A stretch of 64,000 nt of DNA from Microvelia longipes (taxonomy: Eukaryota; Arthropoda; Insecta; Hemiptera; Veliidae), in the NCBI GenBank assembly GCA_018340805.1, contig JACMZG010001913.1, positions 35,278,511 through 35,342,510 of the forward strand, written 5' to 3'. Below are positions 1 to 44,899 of this stretch, in pieces. Numbering within the stretch: position 1 is the stretch's first letter; the number at the start of each line of letters is the position of its first letter. The translations under genes were made by a program, and so were the position numbers. Under the pieces are notes generated by a model. That model searched no databases. It saw only the letters and a program-made list of their open reading frames with translations, and was not told where the DNA came from.

Positions 1-1191
1 AAACAACCTTTCGTAATCCAAAGTAATCTGACCTAGTCCTATTTTCATTTTTTATAGTAAATGTTTTGTTAAAATGTATCATAAAAAATAAGAAAAAAAT
101 AATAGTTGACCTTGCCTACAAAATATTCTAAGTAAAAGATAAGAGAAGAGTAATTATTTAACTTTTATAAGTTAATTATATTTTATTAAGCTGATTAAGT
201 TTAATAATGATTAATTTTAATAACTAACACATGGCGATAGCTGCTATTATGACAGTGAAATTTTAATAGGCTTGCCCTCTTATGTGTTTGTTTTGCCGTA
301 AACACCTTCTGGAGTTGATAAAGAATTTTTAAAAACGTGACTCATTTTCAAATGTTCAAATGCAAAGTTTCTTTTAAAATAAACATTATTGTTTGAAAAA
401 AATTTGACTATCAAAACGGTCGACTCATTAGCCTTGGACCTTTCTTATAATATAACACACGGCTAAAGTCAGTTGACAGCGAGCCAAAAAATGAGGGAGG
501 GAAAGAATTCTATTGGTTTAGACAGATCGCGCACCTTCCCCCTTCACTTTATGCCAACTTCGGTACAAAAAATACCTTTTCATAAAAAGGTAAACACTTG
601 TGACCTCGCATCGCTTTTATTTCCCTCATTGTACATTTTGATTTGTTTGAGTTCGTTTCGTTTCATTTCAATCTGTTTCAGTTCAATTTGCGTATTGTGT
701 CATATTATTTCTATAATATGAAACAATACGTATTCAAATTATAGAAATTTGACATAAAAAAGCAGTTGGTTTTGGAAAAAAGTGAAATATAATTACGTCA
801 AGAGCAATACATCACGCAAAATTAAAACGTCATTTATTTAAACAAAGTATGCCGTTAATAATAAAAAATTGTGCTTTTTAATGCATATTACAGTAAAAAT
901 AAATAAAATCTATCTATAAAAATTGAGTAATTATAACTGACAATTTAAATGAACTTTTATCACAGAACTATTATGATCCATTGCATTACGTAATTAAAAA
1001 CTTTAATTAACAACTCTACTTAATTCATACTCCTGAATAAAGTTAAAGCAACACTTAGTAGGTAAATTTTAAAGATACAACGATATTCCTACTTAAAAAA
1101 TAAATAATTAATTAAAAAAAATATGATATAAAATAAAAAAAATAATAAAATTCAAAACATAACCTAACTTACAGTGTTGTCAGAGTAGGGA

Positions 1192-2487
1192 GATATTGTA
1201 TCTCATTAATTTATTACTTTGCTGTGATGTAGTTTTTTAAGTTTTTAGCCTTTTTGGAACTTTTTTACGTACATTTTAATGTTTTTAAGTAGTCTGTGAT
1301 AGTTTTATGTAATGTTAGTTATTGTTCTGAAGATGGCCACTATGATGGCTGAATAATAAACAAAATAAATTTTGTAACATACAGAATCAAAGCCTACTTT
1401 TATCTAGTAATTAAAGATTGAATTCTTTGTGGAGAGGCTTTTTCGTATTGATTATTATAATACACTCCACCTGACTAGACGTTACAGCAAGCCATTTGGT
1501 TAACACTTCTAGTATGTATAATCACTGTATAGGTAGGTATTTGAGTATAGATAGTGAGAGAGGTGGGGAGTAATATTCTCTAGTCTGCTCGTCTCTATAC
1601 GATATTTTTCATATCATAATAATATCAATATCACCGTCAATCAAACATCAAATTAGTGTTTTGAAAATACTTAACACTTACACTTACTTTTTCCAAAATA
1701 TTTTCATTTTGCTATTATTCACTAATTATGTAGTTTTATAATTGCCGCAAAAAGAAGATTTTTTTCGTTTAAAACATTTAAAAAAAGAAATAACACAATA
1801 CAAAAGCCTAACCAAGGAGAAAAAATAAATTTGCGTTTAAACTTTCTTATGCAGATAATAACTGAGAAACTCATACACAACAACAAAAATGAAGACACAA
1901 CTACGTGAGCGTGACATTTCTTTTACTGAATCAAAGTAAAATAATAGAGATAGGAGTCATCAGACATCAAGTTGTCCCTTCATTCATTGATTCAAAGTAA
2001 AATAATTGAAATAAAAGATATAAGTCATTAGAAATCGAACCAAAATGTAATATGAAGCAATGTGTAATTTAAAATAAAATACAATCATATACAGAGAGAA
2101 GACAACAATTGATTTCAGTCCTATACAATTAAATTACTTTAAATTTAATAACTATATACATAAAGATACAAAAAAATACATTAACACGTATAAATCGGAG
2201 AACTAGACAAACACGATGATCAATTGATTATTATCAATATATTAATCAATTAAGATAATAATTAAAAGACAAGTCGCTTTGCGGGGTAGAATAAGGGAAG
2301 AACTGTAAAATGTGAAGGGGTAGAATAGAAAGACTTTGTGGTTGACGAGGTGGGGGGACTGCAATCTTATAACTATGTTCCTATCTCACTGCGAGCTGAA
2401 ACAACTAATATAAAATAAGTGTTAACCAAATGGCTCGCTACAACGTCTAGTCTCCACCTGCGCTTTATCTTAATAACGAAAAACTAC
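1192..2487. mobile_element. Insertion with 14-bp target duplication inside family A copy 1
   Basis: TGTCAGAGTAGGGA occurs at 1178-1191 and again at 2488-2501. The homologous place in the family A copy at 58800-58840 has a related sequence once and no insert, so the bases between are a later insertion. The left part holds a CTGAAGATGG...ATGGCTGAA motif resembling the tails of some retroelements. Class not determined. Confidence 0.65.
1474..2451. mobile_element. Non-autonomous TIR element with 9-bp target duplication (Mutator-like?)
   Basis: Terminal inverted repeats of about 35 bp (ACTAGACGTT... on the left, its complement ending at 2451) differ at three positions. They are flanked by identical 9-bp copies CTCCACCTG at 1465-1473 and 2452-2460. 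A 9-bp duplication is typical of Mutator-like elements. The 978-bp interior has no transposase. Confidence 0.85.
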
Positions 2488-2583
2488 TGTCAGAGTAGGG
2501 ATTTATTTGTTACCTAAAATAAGGGATTTTTTGTTAAAAGAAGAGGCGGACTGTCAACTGACTTCAGCCGTGTGTTATACAAT

Positions 2584-3045
2584 AATAAATAATTTTTCAT
2601 GAAATTTTCACATATTTTAGTTATCTATCCTTAGTTAAGGATTAATTTTTGTTACCAATACGTTCTTTATTACCAATATAAGGGCTCCAGTACCTATTTG
2701 AAAGTGGTCATCGTTGTGTAAGGAAAATAATTGGATAAATCAGTTCAATGCCAAGCATAATTTGATAAAAACAGACGACAGCAGCGAACTCTCGTAGTAA
2801 GCATAGTGAAACTAGCTAATTACATACTAGCGCTCCTGTTAACTGGCTACGGAACTAATATTTTCTTGACCGTAACAATCCCTGGCCTATCTTTGTTTAT
2901 CTATTCTTTGACCGGATCTTCGGACTTCTGTGGCTGTTGTCGGCTATTGTAACAATTATTTACACTGTAAAAAATCTTTAGTAACTACCCTAGTAAAAAA
3001 GTGTGAACTACATTTTAATTTTTGTATAGAAATCATTATAGGACA
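2584..3045. other. Unassigned sequence ahead of the first ABC exon
   Basis: No coding exon, repeat or RNA gene recognised. It could be promoter, 5' UTR or intron depending on where the ABC transcript begins. The same holds for 1-447. Confidence 0.4.
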
Positions 3046-3075
3046 ATGTTAGTAAGTATTTGTTTTCTGTTTCAG
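3046..3075 (+). other. Alternative start segment of the ABC gene
   Basis: The reading frame of the first recognised exon stays open upstream to an ATG at 3046, giving MLVSICFLFQ before LRYSSH. P-glycoproteins often have a Phe-rich F-x-x-L-x-RY segment here, so read-through is conceivable. Against it, the same bases form a very good polypyrimidine tract and AG acceptor ending at 3075, and the predicted protein would lack the usual N-terminal cytosolic stretch. I saw no convincing upstream coding exon in 2584-3045. Confidence 0.3.
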
Positions 3076-35842
<32,767 letters not shown>

Positions 35843-36327
35843 CGTTTATCCTTTATAGGGAGATAAATACCACGAAAAAGCCGAGGAAATAGACTTATGA
35901 GGAGTACCACTATGTTATAACCTGAGAAACTTGAAAGTGCTGTAAAGCTATTTCTTAAGGCCTATTATATTGTTGGGAGCGTAACGATTTGTTAAAGGAT
36001 CGTTTTCAACTTTAGTCGGATAAAATATCAGAATAAGATTATATTGGGTACATTATAAGGATTGCTTGAATAGGTAAAATATCATCGGCAATGACTTCAA
36101 CGTACTAAAACAGAACGTTTTAAAGTAGATGACTAGATAAGATAATTGGAACCGGTTTCAACTCAGATTACTTTTTCGGAATTCATGATGGGACTTTGCC
36201 CCGTCATTGATGAAAAGGCCTATAGAGACAACATAAAATATTCACTTTATGATATCATTGCCTTAGCCCTTTTTCGTAAAAAGAAACAACGTGTTATGTT
36301 TTTTATATTAATTTTTTCGCGGTTATT

Positions 36328-36333
36328 AATAAA
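36328..36333 (+). promoter_or_regulatory. Candidate polyadenylation signal of the ABC gene
   Basis: AATAAA about 490 nt after the TAA, followed within 25-45 nt by a TTG/GTTG-rich stretch typical of a downstream element. It is the best hexamer between the stop codon and the convergent P450 gene. Confidence 0.45.
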
Positions 36334-37445
36334 GTTATAGGTCTACAACCATATTTAGGTTGACAATTGTTGTTGAATTTTATTATAACAATTAAATATT
36401 AACAATTGACAACTGTTTGACGTTGTTGAATATTCGACCACTAGTAATCAAATAACTTTGACCTTTATAGATAAAATGTCAAACGATTGTGTAAGATATT
36501 TTCTTCTTATGATTTAAAATTTAAACTTTTAGTTTCTATGATACAAAATAATGACAAAGAATTATTGTCTATGGCTTGTGACACAATAACAGTTATTATT
36601 CAAAACATGTCTGTAGACAGCTAAAATTGGAGTCCAACACTAGAGCTTGCGATTGCGATACAATTAACACAATAAAAATGTCCAAGCTTGTGGCTCAGCC
36701 AGCTCCTAGCCGTAACCAAAAGCTTGACTCGTGACTACAGATGCTCTATGGCAAAATATGAAAGTATTGATTTAAACAGTTCAGTAGATAGTACAAGTAG
36801 CAGGCTACTAGTTCTAGTTAAGGGGTTTGTCTAGTTGGGGGTAATAGCTAGTTTCGAAGGTTTTAGCTCGTACTATAGATCTTTAACTAGGTGCAGTTAC
36901 TATCTCAAGGGTTAAATATTCGTTTTTTGTAGTGGTCGTTTTTAAAGGTTAATAAACATTATTAGGGTCTGTATTCAAACATGTATTCCTTACCTATTCC
37001 TTAAAGTTCTTTAAGTATTCCTTAAGTATTAAAAGATGCTTACAATTTATAGGATATATAAAGGGGAACCTACAAATCTCACAAGGAAACGTGGATTATG
37101 CCTTAAGGGGCTCTTAAGTGTTCTTAAACCAAACTTAAAATTTATTGTATATTTTAAATGGAACTAAAGTATTCTATAAGGGACCCTTAAAGAGTAGGTA
37201 ATAAACGGGTAAATACATGCCTAAATTTTTTTTCAAAGATGAAAATATAGCGCTGTTGAAATTAAAATATGAATGAAATAATATTGAAATTAAATAATGA
37301 TGTATATTAATTTATTGTAATAAAATGTAATGATAAATTAATTAGGGATGCTTATTTATTAAAATAAACATAATAAATTTGTAAATATACTTATGTATTT
37401 GTAAAAATAAATCGTCAAAAAAGTTGGTTTTGTTACATTTTACTC

Positions 37446-37451
37446 TTTATT
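37446..37451 (-). promoter_or_regulatory. Candidate polyadenylation signal of the P450
   Basis: AATAAA on the minus strand, about 280 nt past the P450 stop codon. Confidence 0.35.
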
Positions 37452-37729
37452 AAATTAGAATACTTTGAAAAGGACATATCTAATCTTTTAACTACTTCTT
37501 CAGCTTTTGTGGTCTAGAATTGTGCTAGGTGTTAAATGAAATAATGATATACTGCATTATTGCAGCAAGATAAAAGTTTTTGAGAAGCTACTATTGAGTT
37601 AGGGCATTCGGTTCACATCTCTTACAAAACAACTAATAGTAAGGTATATATTTACAAACATTTAAACACATGTTTCTGAACACACTCTTTTTTTTAAAAA
37701 ATATACTTTGATGCCTCCATTTTAGTCAG

Positions 37730-40048
37730 CTATTTTTTTTTTGAACTAATATTATAGGGTTTCTTTGGTATTTTCATAACATTAAGCCAAACTCCATCTT
37801 GTGGATTTAAAGTTGGTTTCCAGTTGAATTTGATTTCCGTGCTGGTTCTAGTGGTAGGAAGAAATTTGAATTTCGGTAAAACTTCACACAGTGCGAAGGC
37901 CATTTCTAATAAGGCCAATTTCCAACCTGAAAATGTTAAGTAGCGTGCATTTAGAAGTCAAATCTGTTCAGTCTTAAATGATACTAATAATGTCTTAACC
38001 TCAGCTAGGCCAGCATATTTCTAAGCCTAATGATCAGCTGGATTAAGAAATAACCAACACACTTTTGTAACACAAAAGAGTGTGACAAAAGGACAAAGGA
38101 TCAAACTAAAGGATGCTTATTTATACATGGTATGACGAGAAAAGCCATGAAAAAAACTCCAAGCTTACAATGAGTGCAAAGCAGTGAGTCAGCTTTAACC
38201 TAGTCTACCATCTCCTACTTTAGAACATCCTGTAATCTTTTATTCTAATTTTTACTTTTCCTTATTTATACCGTAGGTATAATAGTAGAGGAAAAGCTCG
38301 CACTAAACACAGAAACCGAGATTTACCTGTATCATCTGTTTCTGACGTTTAAAAACCTCATGAGTGGATTCTAAAAAGTTATTTGTTTATAAGTGTGTGT
38401 GCGTGTGTCTGTTATCCCTAAAGCTCAGTGTGTTTATGGTAGAGAGTTGAAACTTGGCCCAAAAATTAATTATTTTGCCCAGTTTTACCTTCAGGAGAAT
38501 CCTTTTTATGACGTAACCTTCGTTATGACTCAGTCAACATTTCAAAAAATTACAAAACAAAGTCTGTTTGTCAGATTTTGTTCCCAGTGGAATAAATCCC
38601 TTAACTACAATAATTTAGGCAAACTGCCTTATCCTGAAATGATACATATTGCTACAGACAACTCACCTACACAAGTTCTAGGTCCCAGACCAAATGGTAA
38701 GTATGGGGCATTTGCCGCTTTATGCTTAGAGCAGCTAGCAGCAAATCTCTCCGGAATAAATTTGTTTGGTTCTGGATAAAATTTAGGATCGTGATGTAAT
38801 GCCATGACTGGTATGAATATGCTAGTGCCAGGTTCAATGTCTACTGCTCCCAGCAATGCTGGTTTAGTACATTCTCTGGTCAGAACTGGTACAATTGGGT
38901 ACTTACGTAAACCTTCTGTCAACAAAACATACGGGGGATGTTTAATTGGTTTCTCAAATGGATATGTTGGACACAACATATCCATTTGTGATAAAAAGGA
39001 TCAAACTAGAGAATGATTATTTATACATGGTATAACGCGAAACCGCCATAGCACACTCTCACCCTCATAGGTTTTTACTCTTTCTCACCTATTAACGTAG
39101 GTATATGGGACAAAAAATTGGTTTTCCCTGATAATCTGAAACCAAGATTCCACCATAATCATCCCTTTGAGACACCCGTAAGATGTTTTGAATAGTTTTC
39201 ATCTCACTGTGTGGGTGTGTCTAGGCCCGGTCGCAATTCCGTGGGTCAGAGTATAACTTTTGGTCGTCAACAGCTAGACCCCTAATTTTAACTAGTCACC
39301 ATAGCCATTCCCTTTCCGATTTCAAGAAATGCTCTTCGGGAGCTCATCATCGTGTATCGTCCCGTGTTTCTTTTTCTCTGTTTTTTCTTTCTTTCATATT
39401 TAAAAAAAAAAAAGAATATTTGAAAAATAGTATATTTATTTTTCAAATATTCTTTTTTTTAATTGAAAAATTCTTCTCCTTTACTATAGCTTAAAGAATT
39501 CTTAGAAAAATAAAGAAAAATACTTTACGCGTTTCGATTGTGTGCTATTTATATGAGTATTGTTACCATTTATGACCATATTGGTGAAAGTGAGTTTAGA
39601 CATTACATCGTATGAAAATCGTCCATCTATAGATTGCTCGAGAACGGCGTTGATCTCATCTCTAACTCTATCTTGCACGTCTTGATGGTGAGCTAATTCA
39701 TAGAGTATGTAACTGATGGAGTGGCCGGTTGTTTCGGTTCCACCGATGTACAGAGCAATGCACTGAGCTGTTACATCCATCATAGTAAATCCTGCAAAGT
39801 TACAGACAACGAGTACTGATTATTCCATGTATGATTTGAAATTCATGTATCAAAACATATTATATTAAATTGGTTTATGTGCGTGCATAAACCAATTCAA
39901 AGAAATAGATGAAAAATGAAAAAACGCTAAAACTATGTTTCTTAAAAAGAAAAAAAAATGTAACTGTGTTAAAACAAGAAGAACGAAATATATTTTTTTA
40001 ATATAACAATTCAGAAATATTTCTATTATTGTCTGTTTCTATTTATAT

Positions 40049-40084
<36 letters not shown>

Positions 40085-41107
40085 ATTATTATCTATTATT
40101 TATATTCACTTTCTTTATTTCTTTTGATTTCACTTTGTTATGTTAAATATTTCTGAATTGTTATAGATTAAACATATTTTGGAAATATGTTCGATCTGAA
40201 ATAATTAAATTTCAGCGTACACAACCTAACTTTTAAGTTGAGGATCCAAATTTTGCTACTTACTTGAATTGCTTAATCCAGACGAACTATATTCCTTTTC
40301 CATTAACTCGACCAGGCATTTCATAAAATCTAGTCTGACTCCACCTCCATGTTTTCTACTTTGAATTATATCTTGAACGAACCCTTTTAATTTTTCAGCC
40401 GTTTTTAAAGGCAAAACTGTTACTTTTAATAAATCGTAAACAAATGGAGCCACTGTTCCTAACAATATCCTTAAAACAAATGTCCGACCGAATATTTCTC
40501 GTTGAAGGGAATAAAATAATGAATTTGGATTTTTAAACGAGTCAGGTTTCACACCAAAAATTGTATTGACGATAATATCAGTTGATAATTTTAAAGACAG
40601 ATCATTAATATCGGTTGGTTGTTTATCTGCACCTTTGTCAATTTCTTCAACATATTCTTTTAAATTTGTTGACATCAACAATGTTATGGTTTTAAGTTTT
40701 GATGGAGTAAATAAGAAAGTCAGACTTGATCTCATTCGTTTCCATTCGTCACCAGAAGCGAAAAATGCGCTTCTGGCAAAAAAATCGTACGAAGGATTAG
40801 TATGAATCCCTTTAGAATCGAAATTACCGTACTGATGAATCAAAACCTCTCTTATCAGTTCCGGATCCATAAGCATCAATCCTAGTCTATGGAAATTGTG
40901 GAATCCGTACATTCCACCACACTTGCTGAATCTGAGGTACTGGTTAGTCCAAAAGGTACGGAATGGCATGAGGAAGAATGTACCAATTACGCTTCCGAAT
41001 AGTGGTATTGGTACATCATAAGGAACTCCTTTGTGGCTCCAGTAGAATGGCTTCATCTTCCACCATTGTAGTACTATTAGTAAAATAAATATGGCCAGAA
41101 GTAGCAT
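37730..41107 (-). CDS. Cytochrome P450, CYP3 clan (CYP6-like), four exons, complete
   Basis: Haem-thiolate monooxygenase anchored in the endoplasmic reticulum; family members oxidise xenobiotics and endogenous lipophilic compounds. Exons in transcript order: 41107-40264, 39791-39567, 38915-38667, 37926-37730 (TAG). All borders are GT-AG and phases close: 1515 nt, 504 residues, the normal length. Residues 1-17 form the N-terminal membrane anchor. Motifs: helix C W122-K-R-M-R, helix I GGTETT (298-303), helix K E357-G-L-R360, PERF 411-414, haem-binding FGLGPRTCVG with Cys438. The C-helix context (WKRMRSSLTFLFTPSKLK) and the haem region resemble insect CYP6. All signature residues are intact, so it should be active. 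Introns 2 and 3 carry copies of the dispersed repeat D. The gene converges on the ABC gene. A subfamily name needs a database comparison. Confidence 0.92.
38245..38600 (+). repeat. Dispersed repeat D, copy in P450 intron 3
   Basis: TACTTTTCCTTATTTATACC, GTAGGTATAATAG, CTGTATCATCTGTTTCTGAC, GTTTATGGTAGAGAGTTGAA and ACTTGGCCCAAAAATT in repeat D order, opposite in orientation to the host gene. Confidence 0.7.
39070..39210 (+). repeat. Dispersed repeat D fragment in P450 intron 2
   Basis: CTCTTTCTCACCTATTAACG, TAGGTATATGGGACAAAAAA and ATAATCTGAAACCAAGATTC form the 5' part of repeat D. A 22-bp inverted repeat of A/T bases follows at about 39408-39458. Confidence 0.55.
40048..40081. repeat. (TA)n microsatellite in P450 intron 1
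   Basis: TA dinucleotides followed by TTATTATTATTA. Confidence 0.9.
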
Positions 41108-41711
41108 TTTTAAAAGCTGATCTTATCGTCTAATTTTGGTTATTTCACATCTTCTGTCTATAAAGAATATTAAAAGAGATAAATTATTTTATCTACTCAC
41201 GGCAGCAAAATTAGCCATTACGGGACTGTTTTTAAGCTGCAAATGTCATTTTACCTACACGTCAAACAATACGGGAAATATTTTAAAACAGTACGCAAAA
41301 TGTTCAAAACAGTACGCAAATGTTTTGGTAATGAAAAAAGTACTAGGAGTTATGCTCATTTAAATAACATGGAAACAAGTCAAAACTCCCTAGGCGGGAA
41401 ATGAATGAGCGGAGGTTATTATTTTACAAATGATTGCGTGAATTTCGGTATTGTTTTATTTTGTAAACTATGATTTATTTTACCTCGTTCTAGTATGTAA
41501 CTTTCTTTATTGTTAACTTAAAATTTCGATATTATTATTAAATGTTTAACATTTAACATTTGTTTATCTAAAAATATAATGTTTTGGAAACAAATGGCAA
41601 CACTGATAATTTGGCATTAAATTAAATTATTTACCAGCTGTTTGTGAATCGACAGATTTTTAATGTTTAAGTCGTCAGATTTTGTATTTTATGTTGTATA
41701 TTTAGTTTAAG

Positions 41712-41720
41712 TATATAAAG
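41712..41720 (+). promoter_or_regulatory. TATA-box-like site ahead of a short ORF
   Basis: TATATAAAG lies 72 bases upstream of an ATG (41784) that opens a 41-codon frame. The spacing would fit a TATA-driven promoter with a short leader. No downstream gene was found, so it may be the 5' end of a transposon or chance. Confidence 0.25.
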
Positions 41721-41783
41721 TTACAAAAATAGAACGTTATCAAAAACTAAATCTGTAAACTAAAGTTAAGTTACTAAAACATA

Positions 41784-41909
41784 ATGAGTGAGAACAACAG
41801 TGAAGTGAATAAAGATACAAACATTGTTTACATTGACGAGTTATTGAACCACACTCCACCTGATATTGCCAGCGTTGCATCTACTTCAAAGCGTCTTTAC
41901 TGCCTGTAA
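41784..41909 (+). CDS. Short ORF of unknown nature (41 aa)
   Basis: MSENNSEVNKDTNIVYIDEL begins a 41-residue frame that ends TAA. It is acidic and polar with no recognisable domain, and there is a TATA-like box upstream. A possible donor GTAAAA overlaps the stop, so it could be a first exon. Similar short acidic frames opening MSDSDS (11278) and MSYISGDDSNSGSE (16757) sit in other repeat-like stretches, which favours a transposon remnant. Low confidence as a gene. Confidence 0.2.
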   Translation: MSENNSEVNKDTNIVYIDELLNHTPPDIASVASTSKRLYCL

Positions 41910-41981
41910 AATCTCGCAGCAAGTATTTAAAATAATCTCTTGTATTTTTTTCTGCGTTAGTAGATAAATAGTAAATGCTAC

Positions 41982-42204
41982 TATGCAGCAAGGAAACATT
42001 GCAGACTCGTGCAATTAATTACCTCCTCGGCTTACGCTCTGCCAGGTAATTCGCCATTTGCCATCCTCGGCTTCGCCTCGTCTGTAAATGGTTAACTACC
42101 TGCCTCGGTTACGCCTCTGGCAGGTAATTTCCTAGCCCACCCTCGCCCTTCGGCTCGCAAATTTATAAACTCGTCTGCAAATTCCATTTGCTGCCTAGAG
42201 CATA
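41982..42204. mobile_element. Hairpin-rich MITE, 223 bp
   Basis: Ends TATGCAGCAAGGAAACATT and TTTGCTGCCTAGAGCATA resemble those of the 222-bp element at 8956-9177. Inside are several hairpins around a CTCGGCTTCGCCTCG-like core, e.g. TACCTGCC...GGCAGGTA and ATTACCT...AGGTAAT. Confidence 0.75.
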
Positions 42205-43221
42205 ATATACATATTCATAGGCAAACGTATGCCTTTCAGAACATCTTTCAGATGGAAGTATCCACGAATAATTTGATGATCGGCATCGAACTCTTGTTGC
42301 TTGAGTCATCAAATAACTGAGGCTCCAAAATCCTAATTTAGCTAAAGAATCATGATGCAGAACAACTCCAAGAACAAAATCTTAACGAAGCTAATTGTGT
42401 TGATAAAAACAGCAATGTCTGTTACACGAATGTTTCACTTAATTTGTTCTAACAAAATCTACACTATCCTACTTCAGTAAGGGAGATAAAAAATTGGGCT
42501 CAGGGTGCCCAACTTCAAATTCAGACTAGCTTCACTCGTCCTAAGATGACATTACTACTCAAAATTTAAGTTTTGAGTATAACTAAAGTACAACTACCTT
42601 ATATGACTACCACCTTATAATGTCTGAAGTAAAACCACCTTAAGATTGTATTACTTCAGTCTTGCTATGATCAACCTCAGAAGTATTAGTTAAACTAATG
42701 CCTTAGATGTTATAACTTTAGATTGATTTTAACCTTAAAAAATGTATACAGCAGGTATGACCCTAATAAAAATTACATAATAGGGAACATACTTTTATAT
42801 TATATTCATGTATGAAAAACCATTCTGGTTATATTTGGCATCCTGGTTTTTGTTGGTTATAATTCTTTGTAATAATACATAAGTATTAAATTGGGTAAAA
42901 CGCCATAATTTTGACGGATGTAATCAAATTTATTTTGGATATTCGCTAAATAGCCAATTAATTACTACTACAACTAGCGACATTATAAGTAAACTATACT
43001 CCTATAGTTTACTTATATGTTAAAATTCAATATACTAAAATGGTAATATTAGTTATATCACCTTCTTCATGGTGTATTATTTACTCCGGTGGAAGGTAAT
43101 ACAACTACAAAGTGATCTTAGACAATATGAGTTACTTTGCATCTTTTAGGGGTTTAAATAGCGATGCTTGGGTTCAAGTCCCGGTCAAAACGGTATCTGT
43201 TTCACTTAAACAGTAAGGGTG
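42205..43221. other. Intergenic, no gene recognised
   Basis: A tRNA-like box B, GGTTCAAGTCC, is at 43171-43181 without a matching box A or cloverleaf. Nothing else is recognised. Confidence 0.45.
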
Positions 43222-43542
43222 TAAATAAATAAAGTTTGTCTTTCCACAGATGATATATTATTATAAAACAAAGCCAGCTTTCAACCTGAACGGTCATCAT
43301 CAGTGCCGGTGAGATGAGTCTAGATTACTTTTTTAGCGGTTTCTGAGGGCCAAGGATGTATAACGACCTTCGTCAAGTCGTAGGCCAGTTGTAGCCAAGT
43401 CGTAATAAATGCCTTGCCTCAGAAACCGGCTAAAAAGTATCTAGACTCATCTCACCGGCACTGATGATGACCGTTCAGGTTGAAAGCTGGCTTTGTTTTA
43501 TAATAAATAAATCATCTGTGGAAAGACAAACTTATTTATTTA
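43222..43542. mobile_element. Fold-back element: 321-bp palindrome with arms of about 118 bp
   Basis: The left arm (AAGTTTGTCTTTCCACAGAT, CAGCTTTCAACCTGAACGG, TCATCATCAGTGCCGGTGAG) returns almost exactly inverted on the right, around a centre of about 65 bases (CCAAGGATG...AATAAATGC). Only a few mismatches and small gaps separate the arms. No coding capacity. Confidence 0.9.
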
Positions 43543-44153
43543 TAAGCTTATTACACATCTCAGTATTTATCGCAGTGAGGGTGTGTTCGCGAGAGTAAAC
43601 TGATCGATCTGAATTGATCAATGTCATGGCGACTATTTTACCCCTACCCCCAAAGTGATCAGAGTTAAGATGGCGAACTCTTTTTGATCTCTTGTTGAGA
43701 TCAGTGATAGGTAACCTGACGGTTTTTGGTACAACCATTTTAACTACCACACGTTCTGTCTTTGTTTACGCTTTGATATCTATAGTAGGTAATAAAGTTT
43801 TAGGAGTAAAACTGTATAATGCTCTGAATAGCGATATTAAAAATTTGCCCCTAAAAAAATTAAAAAAAATTGAAAACTTTTCTCACTGAAAAGGTTTTCA
43901 TTTATCATTATCGTCATTACTTTTAAAATCTTATTAATGTCTTGTGTTAATGATTAATCCCATTTGAGTTGTAAGTCTACAACTCCAGGGTTTATTCAAT
44001 TGAAAGTGATAAACAAATTATTTTAATGTTAAAATAAATACGTTTCTTTCAAGTCGAGGAAAATAGAGGCAAAACACGAAAATTGGTGAAACTAACAAAA
44101 ATATTGGTTCACCTAATTCAAGTAACCCACCTTTTTTCCTTAGAGATATTATT

Positions 44154-44435
44154 ACTAGAGGGGCCTTATAGGTTAAATTTTGAAACATCGAAAAAGTCCA
44201 CCTCGCCACCTTCCTTATAATATAATCAGTACAAAATTACAATGACTTGTATAGTAAAACTTTTAAAAAACAAATCAAAACACATACAATGTGTGGAAAG
44301 CCGAAAACAATTGATTTATTATACCCTTAACTTACTCTTGGAGAAGGTTTCAATAAGGTTACACAGAGCCTCTGAGAGCGCCTAAAAGATGGTTCAGGCC
44401 TCTCAATGTATTGAGATAGACTATGCCCCTCTAGT
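44154..44435 (+). mobile_element. TIR element family E, reference copy
   Basis: Ends ACTAGAGGGGC and GCCCCTCTAGT. The internal segments TTGAAACATCGAAAAAGT and CTCAATGTATTGAGATAG are shared with the copies at 28566, 59740-60229 and 61465-61905. 282 bp, non-coding. Confidence 0.8.
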
Positions 44436-44743
44436 ATATATATATATATATCTAGGTTTTTTCTGACACTTCGATCAAGAAAGCTACCTTGATATTGTGA
44501 CAGGACCGTAAACGGTCCTTTAGTCAGATGGATTTATTGGTTTGCTCTAGCCAGACGTAGCATATTATTTATTTAAAGTTTTCCCCTTAATTTAATGGAC
44601 AATTAAATTTCAACATTGTACATTTTAAGTAATTATGAGTTGAATCCTCCTCACTATTTTTTTGTAATTATAAGGAGGGTTATAATTATAACCCTTATTA
44701 TAATATTAAAATATAATAATTATAATAGTATATTTATAGTTAT

Positions 44744-44744
<1 letters not shown>

Positions 44745-44783
<39 letters not shown>

Positions 44784-44792
44784 ATATATATA

Positions 44793-44829
<37 letters not shown>
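44745..44829. repeat. (TA)n microsatellite
   Basis: TA dinucleotides broken by AATATAATATA slips. Confidence 0.95.
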
Positions 44830-44830
<1 letters not shown>

Positions 44831-44899
44831 ATATCATTATAATGAACTTCTATTATTAAATATATTCATATTACAATATTACAATTTAAAATTTATGGT

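Larger units (their letters stand above)
448..2583. mobile_element. TIR element family A, copy 1, carrying further insertions
   Basis: Left terminal repeat begins TAATATAACACACGGC after a TA; the matching inverted end is at about 2551-2583, with its last bases eroded. The internal sequence is shared with the copy at 58030-58905. It has no transposase frame, so it is non-autonomous. Its length comes from insertions inside it at 1192-2487. Confidence 0.75.
35843..37729. other. Intergenic interval between convergent ABC and P450 genes
   Basis: Contains the two 3' UTRs with their candidate poly(A) signals. A 36990-37150 stretch is rich in TTCCTTAAG/CTTAAG words. No further gene recognised. Confidence 0.6.

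Noticed and set aside
473..721. 82-codon frame near the left end
   Set aside because: Lies inside the non-autonomous family A element; its other copy does not keep the frame.
3052..3075. 24-base intron between ATG TTA and the first ABC exon
   Set aside because: GTAAGT and TTTCAG borders exist, but 24 bases is below a workable intron length.
38393..38779. 128-codon plus-strand frame
   Set aside because: Antisense to P450 exon 3 and a repeat D copy; the minus strand carries the P450 haem motif.
43140..43200. Possible tRNA gene (perfect box B)
   Set aside because: No box A or cloverleaf can be drawn upstream; probably a tRNA-like repeat remnant.
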